Positions 1 to 6,688 of a DNA stretch of 64,000 nt are shown here, in pieces. The stretch comes from Streptomyces odontomachi. GTDB lineage: Bacteria > Actinomycetota > Actinomycetes > Streptomycetales > Streptomycetaceae. The stretch spans positions 62,001 through 126,000 of the forward strand of contig NZ_JAMJWG010000007.1 of the NCBI RefSeq assembly GCF_024435355.1, in the 5' to 3' direction. Position numbers and translations under genes: made by a program. Below the pieces are notes generated by a model. It saw only the letters and a program-made list of their open reading frames with translations, did not search any database and was not told where the DNA came from. The first letter of the stretch is position 1; each line of letters starts with the position of its first letter.

Positions 1-289
1 CGACCAGCGCCGTGCAGGCACGCTCGAAGTCCGCCGGCCGTCCCTTGACCCAGGCGGACCACTGCCGCGCCGCGCCGCCGCGGGCCAGCACGATGTGCCC
101 GGGCCGGCTGTCCGCCGTGACGAGTCCCAGCGCGCCGGCGGCGCCGACCAGCTCGGCGCGGTGCTCTCTCGCCAGGCAGAACACCAGTTGGGCGTCGGTC
201 AAGGACGCACGGGCCGCCGCGCTCTGCGCGCCGCCGCCCATCAGCAGAGCGGCCACGAACACCACGATGGCGCACGCACGACCGCGCAC
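1..289 (-). CDS. Partial secreted protein (3' end outside window)
   Basis: The complement of 289 to 1 reads openly without a stop and runs off the left edge, so only about 96 N-terminal residues are visible. A GTG at 289 is preceded by a G-rich ribosome site. The product begins with a classical signal peptide: MRGRACA, then a hydrophobic core IVVFVAALLMGGG and a probable AxA cleavage site near residues 24-28. The mature part has two or more Cys (LVFCLAREH and RACTALV) and is otherwise not recognised. An ATG at 308 is out of frame. Export is well supported; function is unknown. Confidence 0.5.
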   Translation of the reverse strand, partial: MRGRACAIVVFVAALLMGGGAQSAAARASLTDAQLVFCLAREHRAELVGAAGALGLVTADSRPGHIVLARGGAARQWSAWVKGRPADFERACTALV

Positions 290-438
290 CCGTACCCCCC
301 AACGCCATGCCCTCAAGGGTCCGACATGCCGACACACCTGAGACTACCGGCCGAAGTCGGATATTCACTCCGTGCGGTGCACACGACGCGGTGACCGCCC
401 ATGCCGTGGGGGCGGCGGGCGCGCGTCATGATGGAGAC

Positions 439-819
439 ATGCGGACTCAGCCTGTGCTCGTCTTCGACGGAGACTGCGGTTTCTGTACCACCTCGGTGAG
501 ATTCGCCGAGCGACGTCTCCGGCCGCGTTGCGAGATCGTCCCCTGGCAGTTCGCGGACCTCGGAACGCTCGGCGTCACCCGGGAACGCGCCGAGCACGAG
601 GTGCTGTGGGTGACGCCGGCGGGCGCGGTGTACGGGGGCGCCCAGGCCGTTGCGAAGGTGCTCCTGAGCTCGGGCCGCGGGTGGTCGGTGCTGGGTGCGT
701 TGCTCACGCTGCCTCCCGTGCGGTGGGCCGCCCACGGCGTCTACCGGCTGGTCGCGGAGAACCGGCACCGCATGCCGGGCGGGACGGCCGCGTGCGCGCT
801 GCCTCGCCATCGCCCCTAA
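439..819 (+). CDS. DCC-family thiol-disulfide oxidoreductase (DUF393)
   Basis: The 126-residue product carries VLVFDGDCGFCTTSVRF at residues 6-22, the DxDCxxC signature that names the DCC (DUF393) family of thioredoxin-like proteins. The C-terminal YRLVAENRHRMPGG is also typical of the family. Such proteins are presumed thiol-disulfide oxidoreductases; the physiological partner is unknown. The start is the ATG whose product begins MRTQPVL, because it puts the DCC motif at the usual N-terminal place. The gene is convergent with lspA, and no operon partner is visible. Confidence 0.8.
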   Translation: MRTQPVLVFDGDCGFCTTSVRFAERRLRPRCEIVPWQFADLGTLGVTRERAEHEVLWVTPAGAVYGGAQAVAKVLLSSGRGWSVLGALLTLPPVRWAAHGVYRLVAENRHRMPGGTAACALPRHRP

Positions 820-877
820 GGGGTGTGGGGCACGCATGGCGCACATGGCGCGCCTGCCGGGGAACGAGGCGGTGGGC

Positions 878-1489
878 TCACGCGGTGACGTCGGCTCCGT
901 CCGGCCGCGTCGGACCAGGACGGCCGGTGCCGTCCGCGCCGCCGGCGGGGCCCAGGTCGTGCCCGCGGAACGTCAGCAGGAGCACCAGGGCGCTTCCACA
1001 GGTGATCGCCCAGTCGGCGAGGTTCATCACGCTGAAGTCGCGTACCGCGATGAAGTCGACCACTGCGCCCTGCATGTCGCCGGGGGCGCGGAAGAGCCGG
1101 TCCGTCAGGTTTCCGAGCGCGCCGCCCAGCAGCAGACCCAGCGTGACCGCCCATGCCGTGCTGGTCAGCCGGCGTGACACCCGGACGATGACGACGGCGA
1201 CGGCCGCGGCGACCAGGGTGAACACGATGGTCGTCGTCTGACCGAGACCGAACGCGGCGCCGGGGTTGCGCTGGACCCGCAACTCCAACCAGGTGCCGAT
1301 CAACGGGACGGGGGCGTGCCCCTCCCGCCACGCGACCACCGCCAGCTTGCTGCCCGCGTCGACGGCGTACGCGAGAGCGGCCACCATCCACAGCACCCAC
1401 ACCCGTCGCCTGGCGGGTGGTGCCTCGCTCGCAGGCGCGGGGTGTGCGTCGCTCGCAGCCGCGGCATCGGCGGCATCACTGGTCGTCAC
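878..1489 (-). CDS. lspA: Lipoprotein signal peptidase (signal peptidase II)
   Basis: A 203-residue integral membrane aspartic peptidase that cleaves prolipoproteins after diacylglyceryl modification. The family motifs are all present: NPGAAFG after the first periplasmic segment, GGALGNLTDR containing the first catalytic Asp, and VVDFIAVRDFSVMNLADWAI with the second. Four hydrophobic segments are seen. The GTG start at 1489 has a GGAG ribosome site 7 bases away. The N-terminal 25 residues form an Ala/Pro/Asp-rich extension, and the C-terminus is a charged Gly/Pro tail, both common in actinobacterial LspA. Whether this is the only lspA of the genome cannot be judged. Confidence 0.92.
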   Translation of the reverse strand: MTTSDAADAAAASDAHPAPASEAPPARRRVWVLWMVAALAYAVDAGSKLAVVAWREGHAPVPLIGTWLELRVQRNPGAAFGLGQTTTIVFTLVAAAVAVVIVRVSRRLTSTAWAVTLGLLLGGALGNLTDRLFRAPGDMQGAVVDFIAVRDFSVMNLADWAITCGSALVLLLTFRGHDLGPAGGADGTGRPGPTRPDGADVTA

Positions 1490-1604
1490 GCTCGGTCTCC
1501 TCGCCGGTCCGGTCTCCCGCCAGCCTACGCGGGCCGCCTTCGGGGGCTGGCGGCCGCTGTGGCGCGGCTGGGCGCGGTCCCGGCACGCCGCTTAAAGTGA
1601 TGCG

Positions 1605-2147
1605 GTGAACCCGCAGCCGGAAGACCCGTCGTCGTCGATCGGCGAAGACGACCGCGACAGGGGCGTGCAGCGCCTCCAGGACGCGTACGCCGAAGGGCAC
1701 ATCTCGCACGAGGAGATGGACGAACGCCTCCACCGGGTGCTCACCGCAGGCAACCGGGACGAGCTGGTGGCGGCGCTGGCCGCGCTCCCCCAGGAGCGTG
1801 CGGGCACCACGTCCACGATCGGTGCACTGAGCGGGCGGATCAAGCGGCGCGGCGCATGGCGGGTCCCCCGGGTCCTCAAGGTCGAGTCCGCGTGGGGGCG
1901 GGTGCACCTGGACCTGTCCCGGGCGGTCATCGACCATCCGGTGATCGACATCGAGCTGGCACTCGGCACCGGCAAGGCCCACATCACGGTGCCACGGGAC
2001 GCGATCGTCGACCTCGACGGGCTCCAGACGACGTGGAAGGACCCGCGCTACAAGGTCCCACGGCGTCCCCCCTCCGGCGGGCCGACGATACGGATCTCCG
2101 GCGTCATGGGATTCGGACGGTTGACGATCCACCACGCGCGGCGTTGA
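1605..2147 (+). CDS. DUF1707 domain protein
   Basis: A 180-residue soluble protein. Residues about 15-65 (RDRGVQRLQDAYAEGHIS..EMDERLHRVLTA) form a DUF1707 domain, a SHOCT-like module with the pattern R-x-x-x-x-x-L-x-x-A-x-x-x-G-x-L/I found in many actinobacterial cell-envelope or regulatory proteins. The C-terminal half is a beta-rich LiaF-like or DUF2154-like region (SAWGRVHLDLSRAVI, ELALGTGKAHITVP). No membrane segment or enzymatic motif is visible. The GTG start follows the lspA divergent spacer directly. The function is not known. Confidence 0.75.
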   Translation: MNPQPEDPSSSIGEDDRDRGVQRLQDAYAEGHISHEEMDERLHRVLTAGNRDELVAALAALPQERAGTTSTIGALSGRIKRRGAWRVPRVLKVESAWGRVHLDLSRAVIDHPVIDIELALGTGKAHITVPRDAIVDLDGLQTTWKDPRYKVPRRPPSGGPTIRISGVMGFGRLTIHHARR

Positions 2148-2185
2148 GACCCCGCCAGGCGTCTTAACCGTCTGCCGGGAGAGGG

Positions 2186-2261
2186 TGGCAGGACCGGCCG
2201 GAGTCGAACCGGCGTCCTGGTCATCAGCAACAAGGCGCGACTGCCGCTGCGCTACGGCCCT
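2186..2261 (-). tRNA. tRNA-like gene with a poor anticodon arm
   Basis: On the minus strand a 76-nt tRNA shape can be drawn: acceptor stem AGGGCCG with CGGTCCT, discriminator G and an encoded CCA; D stem GCGC/GCGC; a perfect T arm GCCGG-TTCGACT-CCGGC. The anticodon arm is weak: TTGTT against ACCAG has a T-C mismatch, the loop GCTGATG puts C rather than U at position 33, and the variable loop is only 3 nt. Read literally the anticodon would be UGA (Ser), but there is no long serine-type variable arm. It may be a degenerate tRNA or an unusual one. Confidence 0.6.
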
Positions 2262-2360
2262 GCCGTCCGGCAGCGTACGGCGACACCCGCCCGGGCCCGC
2301 CCGGGCAAGCGGGTGGAGCGGGTGCGGTGGCGGTGGCGTCGTCGTGCTGCTGCGCCGGGG

Positions 2361-2579
2361 TCATGGCGGGGGTCCGGGAGCGTCGACGGGCGGGGTGGGC
2401 CCGCTGTCGTCGGACGGGGGCCAGCGGTCGGGCGTGAGGTGGTCGAGGAGGTAGGGACTGGTCTCGGCGCATGCGTCGCACAGGTAGTGGCCGGGGGCGT
2501 CCGACACCGGGGTGAGTTCGTCGAAGGGGAGCGATCGTGCACACTCCCCGTCGCAGGTACGTGTCCTGATGGCCGCCAT
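2361..2579 (-). CDS. Small Cys-rich hypothetical protein
   Basis: A possible 72-residue protein with CDGEC near residue 9 and a CDAC near residue 34, spaced as in a small treble-clef or zinc-ribbon protein, followed by a Pro/Asp-rich tail. The arrangement of four cysteines and the sensible composition favour a real gene over a random open frame. There is no clear ribosome site before the ATG, so the start and even the gene are uncertain. It lies downstream of the flavin monooxygenase pair on the same strand, 106 bases after the reductase. No function is proposed. Confidence 0.4.
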   Translation of the reverse strand: MAAIRTRTCDGECARSLPFDELTPVSDAPGHYLCDACAETSPYLLDHLTPDRWPPSDDSGPTPPVDAPGPPP

Positions 2580-2685
2580 ACGTTCGACGGTCCGCGGCCG
2601 ACCGGGGGCGCAGGTAGGGCGCTCGCCGGTTGCACGGGTGCGTCAGCCCAGCTCACCGACGTGCTCCGACGTGCCGGTGGCGGGG

Positions 2686-3309
2686 TCAGCGGGAGCCGCC
2701 GAGGAGGTGCTGCATCGCCGCCACGTCGTCCGCGAAGGCGTCACGCCGCTTGTGGCTGCCGCAGCCGTCGACCAGGCGGGCGTAGTCGGCCGCGGCGGTC
2801 CTGATGCGCTCGCCGAGGGCGGTACCCGCGCCGGCGGCACCCTCGGAGCCGAAGTCGTCCGTGGCGGCGTAGACGCCCCGCGGGGAGACGATGGCGTGCA
2901 GGTAGGAGAACATCGGGCGCAGCGCGTGCTCGAGGACGAGGGAGTGCCGTTCGGTGCCACCGGTGGCGGCGATGAGCACGGGCATGTCCGACAGCGCCTC
3001 CTCCGGCAGGACGTCGAAGAACGACTTGAACAGCCCGCTGTAGGAGGCGTTGAAGGCGGGTGTCACCGCGATGACCCCGTCGGCGCCCGCGACCGTTTCG
3101 AAGGCCTCTTCCAACGGCGTGGTGGGGAACCCGGTGAGCATCGCGTCCATGACCGCGCGACCCAGCGGCCGCAGTTCCACGAAGGACGACTCGACGGTGT
3201 GGCCCAACTCGCCCAGCTCGGCGCGGACCGTGCTCTCGAGTCGGTCGGCGAGGAGCCGTGTGGAGGACGGCTCGCGCAGCCCGCCGGTGATGACCGTCAG
3301 CTTCGTCAT
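2686..3309 (-). CDS. NADPH-dependent FMN reductase (flavin partner of the LLM enzyme)
   Basis: A 207-residue flavodoxin-like NAD(P)H:FMN oxidoreductase. It begins TKLTVITGGLREPSSTRLLADRL, the phosphate-binding loop of the NADPH-dependent FMN reductase family, and has the later motif DGVIAVTPAFNASYSGLFKSFFD, which contacts the isoalloxazine and the dimer partner. Its ATG lies 4 bases after the stop of the upstream LLM monooxygenase gene, so the two are co-transcribed. The likely role is to supply reduced FMN to that monooxygenase. This matches known two-component flavin systems, several of which are named CE1759-type reductases. The physiological substrate of the pair is unknown. Confidence 0.85.
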   Translation of the reverse strand: MTKLTVITGGLREPSSTRLLADRLESTVRAELGELGHTVESSFVELRPLGRAVMDAMLTGFPTTPLEEAFETVAGADGVIAVTPAFNASYSGLFKSFFDVLPEEALSDMPVLIAATGGTERHSLVLEHALRPMFSYLHAIVSPRGVYAATDDFGSEGAAGAGTALGERIRTAAADYARLVDGCGSHKRRDAFADDVAAMQHLLGGSR

Positions 3310-3313
3310 GGCG

Positions 3314-4468
3314 TCACCGGTCCCGCTCACCCGGAGGTGCCTGGGGGTCCGCCTCGGCGGTGTGCGCCGCCTTCGCGCGCAGCGACGCGTGGGTGGGAGC
3401 GTCGGGCACCTCGGCAGGACGGCCGACGGCGAACTCCTTGCGGAGCACCGGAACCACCTCCTCACCCAGCAGGTCCAGCTGCTCCAGGACGGTCTTCTGC
3501 GGCAGCCCCGCGTGGTCGATGAGGAACAGCTGCCGCTGGTAGTCGCCGGCGTAGTCGCGGAACCCCAGCGTCTTCTCGATCACCTCGGCCGGTGAGCCGA
3601 CCGTCAGCGGGGTCAGCGAGGTGAACTCCTCCAGGGACGGGCCGTGCCCGTACACGGGCGCCTCGTCGAAGTACGGCCGGAACTCGGAGACGGCGTCCTG
3701 GCTGTTGCGCCGCATGAAGACCTGCCCGCCCAGGCCCACGATGGCCTGCGCTGCCGTGCCGTGGCCGTAGTGCTCGAACCGCCGGCGGTACAGCTCCACC
3801 ATCTGCCGGGTGTGGGAGGCGGGCCAGAAGATGTGGTTGGCGAAGAACCCGTCGCCGTAGTACGCGGCCAGTTCGGCGACCTCGGGGGTGCGGATGGAAC
3901 CGTGCCAGACGACCGGCGGGATCCCGTCCAGCGGCCGGGGCACGAGGGTGAAGCCCTGGAGCGGGGTGCGCAGCTTGCCCTCCCAGTCCACCGCCTCCTC
4001 GCGCCACAGCCGGTGCAGCAGCCCGTAGTGCTCGACGGTCAGCGGGACCGCGTTGCGGATGTCCTGGCCGAACCAGGGGTAGACCGGGCCGGTGTTGCCG
4101 CGGCCCAGCATCACGTCGGTGCGCCCGCCGGACAGGTGCTGGAGCACGCTGAAGTCCTCCGCGATCTTCACCGGGTCGTTGGTGGTGATCAGCGTGGTCG
4201 AGGTGGAGAGGATGAGCCGCTCGGTCTGCGCGGCGATGAAGCCCAGCAGGGTGGTGGGGGAGGAGGGCACGAAGGGTGGGTTGTGGTGCTCACCGGTCGC
4301 GAAGACGTCGAGCCCGACCTCCTCGGCCTTCCTGGCGATCTCGACCGTCGCCCGGATGCGTTCCGCTTCGGTGGGGCTGCGGCCCGTGGTCGGGTCCGGG
4401 GTCACGTCGCCGACCGAGAAGATGCCGAACTGCATGCCGGCCGTACCCGCTCCCGTCGCTCCCGTCAT
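3314..4468 (-). CDS. LLM-class flavin-dependent monooxygenase
   Basis: A 384-residue bacterial luciferase-like TIM-barrel protein. Typical segments are MQFGIFSVGDV at the N-terminus, VFATGEHHNPPF, LILSTSTTLITTNDPVKIAEDFSVLQHLSGGR, and GNTGPVYPWFGQD. These proteins use FMNH2 made by a separate reductase to oxygenate an organic substrate. The reductase gene follows after 4 bases. The start is the ATG with a GGAGG site 7 bases before it; the open frame upstream of it is not coding. The gene is divergent from the aldo/keto reductase, about 245 bases away. Substrate unknown. Confidence 0.85.
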   Translation of the reverse strand: MTGATGAGTAGMQFGIFSVGDVTPDPTTGRSPTEAERIRATVEIARKAEEVGLDVFATGEHHNPPFVPSSPTTLLGFIAAQTERLILSTSTTLITTNDPVKIAEDFSVLQHLSGGRTDVMLGRGNTGPVYPWFGQDIRNAVPLTVEHYGLLHRLWREEAVDWEGKLRTPLQGFTLVPRPLDGIPPVVWHGSIRTPEVAELAAYYGDGFFANHIFWPASHTRQMVELYRRRFEHYGHGTAAQAIVGLGGQVFMRRNSQDAVSEFRPYFDEAPVYGHGPSLEEFTSLTPLTVGSPAEVIEKTLGFRDYAGDYQRQLFLIDHAGLPQKTVLEQLDLLGEEVVPVLRKEFAVGRPAEVPDAPTHASLRAKAAHTAEADPQAPPGERDR

Positions 4469-4714
4469 ACCTGCCTCCACGCGGTGGCTCGGGACGACGT
4501 CTGTGTACCCACGCAGGCGGCGCCAAACCGGCGGGCGGACCCCTGGGGCGCCACGGGCGCTCGGGCGGCGGTTCTCGTTTCCGGCCGGACGGGAGCGTGC
4601 TCGCCCGCGGCGCGGACGGGCGCGCAGCATGCCGCCCGGCAACGGCACCGGCCTGCGGCGCCGCGGTACGGTGAGCGCTGTGCGGCCAGGAACCAGCTCG
4701 CGGAGGATGTGACC

Positions 4715-5698
4715 GTGTCCCTCGAACGTCTCCCCGCCACCCCGGTCGGCCGTATCGGGCTCGGCCTGGCGGCGGTGGGCCGCCCCGCGTACATCAACCT
4801 CGGCCGGGCGGCGGACCTGCCGGCCGAGCGGACCGTGCACGCCATGGAGGCCCGCGCCCACGAGGTGCTCGACGCGGCCTACGCGCACGGCGTGCGGTAC
4901 TTCGACGTCGCCCGCTCCTACGGGAAGGCGGAGCAGTTCCTCGCCGACTGGCTGCGCGGCCACCCGGAGATCCGCGATGTGGTGATCGGCAGCAAGTGGG
5001 GCTACCGCTACACGGCCGACTGGCACGTCGACGCGAAGGTGCACGAGGTCAAGGAGCACAGCAGGGCCATGTTCGACCGGCAGCTGGCCGAGACCCGGGG
5101 CATCCTCGGCGACCGTCTCGACCTCTACCAGGTCCACTCCGTGACGCCGCAGAGCCCCGTCCTCACGGACCGTGCACTCCAGGAGGCACTCGCCGCCCTG
5201 GCCGCCGAAGGCGTCACCGTGGGTGTGAGCACGAGCGGCCCCGAGCAGCCGGCCGCCCTGCGCGCCGCACTGGAGGTCACGGTCGCGGGCGTGCCGTTGT
5301 TCTCCACCGTCCAGGCCACGTACAACCTGCTGGAGCCCTCGGCCGGTGCCGCGCTCGCGGAGGCGCACGCCGCGGGACGCACCGTCATCGTCAAGGAGGC
5401 CCTCGCCAACGGCCGCCTGGTGCACGAGGCCGCGAAGTCACCCCTCGGCCACCTCGCGGCCCGGACCGGCACCGCCCCCGACGCACTCGCCCTGGCCGCC
5501 GTGCTCCGCGAGCCCTGGGCCGACCTGGTCCTCTCCGGCGCCGCCACCCGGGACCAGCTCGACGGCAACGTCTCGGCGCCGGCCGCCCTGCGCACCGTCG
5601 AGGACACCGAGGGCGGCGCCGGCTTCGCAGGGCTGTCCGCGCTGGCGGAACCGGCACCCGCGTACTGGCGGCACCGGTCCGGACTGCCGTGGGCCTAG
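4715..5698 (+). CDS. Aldo/keto reductase
   Basis: A 327-residue NADPH-dependent aldo/keto reductase barrel. Seen are RYFDVARSYGKAEQFLADWL (the GxxYFDTAxxYG region with the catalytic Asp and Tyr), SKWGYRY, LDLYQVHSV with the substrate-side His, and VGVSTSGPEQPAAL. The usual catalytic Lys position is occupied by SKWGY, so the tetrad is complete apart from details not resolvable here. The GTG at 4715 is chosen because a GGAGG site lies 8 bases before it; another GTG at 4709 is too close to that site. Substrate not predictable. Confidence 0.82.
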   Translation: MSLERLPATPVGRIGLGLAAVGRPAYINLGRAADLPAERTVHAMEARAHEVLDAAYAHGVRYFDVARSYGKAEQFLADWLRGHPEIRDVVIGSKWGYRYTADWHVDAKVHEVKEHSRAMFDRQLAETRGILGDRLDLYQVHSVTPQSPVLTDRALQEALAALAAEGVTVGVSTSGPEQPAALRAALEVTVAGVPLFSTVQATYNLLEPSAGAALAEAHAAGRTVIVKEALANGRLVHEAAKSPLGHLAARTGTAPDALALAAVLREPWADLVLSGAATRDQLDGNVSAPAALRTVEDTEGGAGFAGLSALAEPAPAYWRHRSGLPWA

Positions 5699-5814
5699 GT
5701 GTGCTGACCGGACAGGTTGGTGACGCGGCTGGCTGGTGTGTGGCCGCCGAACTCCCCACCACCCGGCGAAGACCGGCGCCACGGCAGGGGCCCGGCAAGC
5801 CCGTATCGCCCCCG

Positions 5815-6186
5815 TCAGCAGAACGGGTTGCTCGGGTAGACCTCGACGTAGCCGTACACGTCGCCCGCCGTCGTGTGTGCGGTGCCGACCGCCCACTCGC
5901 TGGCGCCGGTGCTCTTCCAGACGTAGCGGTCGACGGTCATCGTGTTCCCGTAGTAGAGGACCCCCTTGACGTGGGAGAGATCGGATTCCCGCACCCACGC
6001 GTCCTGGGCGCAGACCGTCCGGACCTCCGCGGCCAGTGCCGGCCCGGCGGGCACGGAAATCGGCGCCGCCTTGCTCGACATCGCCGGCTGGGAGGCGCCG
6101 GGTGCAGCGGCGTTCGCGGGGACCGCGAGCACGCCGAGCGCCGCCGCCGTCGCCAGGGCCGAGCCAAGAATCTTGATCGACATCAT
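5815..6186 (-). CDS. Small secreted SH3-like protein A
   Basis: A 123-residue protein with a clear Sec signal peptide: MSIKILGSALATAAALGVLAVPANA, cut after ANA or thereabouts. The mature part has two Cys (VRTVCAQDAWVR and the terminal NPFC) and a compact beta-rich pattern (RVYYGNTMTVDRYV-like segments, GYVEVYPSN) reminiscent of bacterial SH3 domains. It is a paralogue of the next gene upstream, which has the same size, signal peptide and terminal Cys. Spacing between them is 44 bases, so they are probably one transcript. Function unknown; extracellular location is well supported. Confidence 0.75.
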   Translation of the reverse strand: MMSIKILGSALATAAALGVLAVPANAAAPGASQPAMSSKAAPISVPAGPALAAEVRTVCAQDAWVRESDLSHVKGVLYYGNTMTVDRYVWKSTGASEWAVGTAHTTAGDVYGYVEVYPSNPFC

Positions 6187-6207
6187 GTTCCCTTCGGTGG
6201 AAGTCGG

Positions 6208-6241
6208 GAGCTCACGTGCAGTCCGGGAGCTCACGTGCAGA
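6208..6241. repeat. Short direct repeat between the secreted-protein paralogues
   Basis: GGGAGCTCACGTGCAG occurs twice with a 2-3 base spacer. The second copy covers the stop codon region of the upstream paralogue. It looks like a small local duplication in the 44-base intergenic space. Confidence 0.6.
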
Positions 6242-6620
6242 CGTAGCCGACCTTGAAGTAGCCGTCGACAGCCGCACCACCGCCCGGCCGGCCGTAGCCG
6301 AGAGCCCAGCCGGCCGGGATCGACGGATCGGAGTTGTGCGTCCGGTAGACGTGCATCGGATTGCCGGTGAACACCTGCGCGATACCGACGGCGCCATCGT
6401 TGGGTGCCTGACGGATCCAGAGACTTGCGATGTTGCAGAGGTAGCCGTCGTAGCCGGTCTGATCCGGCGCCATCGGTGCCTGGAGCGACGGCGGCGCGGT
6501 GGCCGCCACGGCGGAGGTCGGGGCGATCAGAACGGATGCCGCGGTGGCGACCATGGCGCCGGTGAGCCACCGGATCGCGGTCCCCCGTGTTCTGGTGATG
6601 TCCATGTCATGAATGCTCAC
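6231..6620 (-). CDS. Small secreted SH3-like protein B
   Basis: A 129-residue exported protein, paralogous to its downstream neighbour. After a short basic N-terminus (DITRTRGTAIRW) comes a hydrophobic core LTGAMVATAASVLIAPTSAVA with an AVA cut site. The mature region contains two Cys (GYLCNIASLWIR and the terminal GYVCT) and the stretch GNPMHVYRTHNSD typical of SH3-like folds. The annotated start is a GTG; an ATG 15 bases further in (MDITRTRG) is an equally good choice. It is divergent from the HTH-NB-ARC-TPR gene, 68 bases away. Function unknown. Confidence 0.72.
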   Translation of the reverse strand: MSIHDMDITRTRGTAIRWLTGAMVATAASVLIAPTSAVAATAPPSLQAPMAPDQTGYDGYLCNIASLWIRQAPNDGAVGIAQVFTGNPMHVYRTHNSDPSIPAGWALGYGRPGGGAAVDGYFKVGYVCT

Positions 6621-6688
6621 GCCTGGTGGTGGCCGCTGATAGCCTCCCTAGGACCGCTTAGGACAACGTGGGACACGGAAGGCGGGCC

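Noticed and set aside
3644..4714. A long upstream extension of the aldo/keto reductase frame
   Set aside because: It lies antisense to the LLM monooxygenase and has no protein-like composition.
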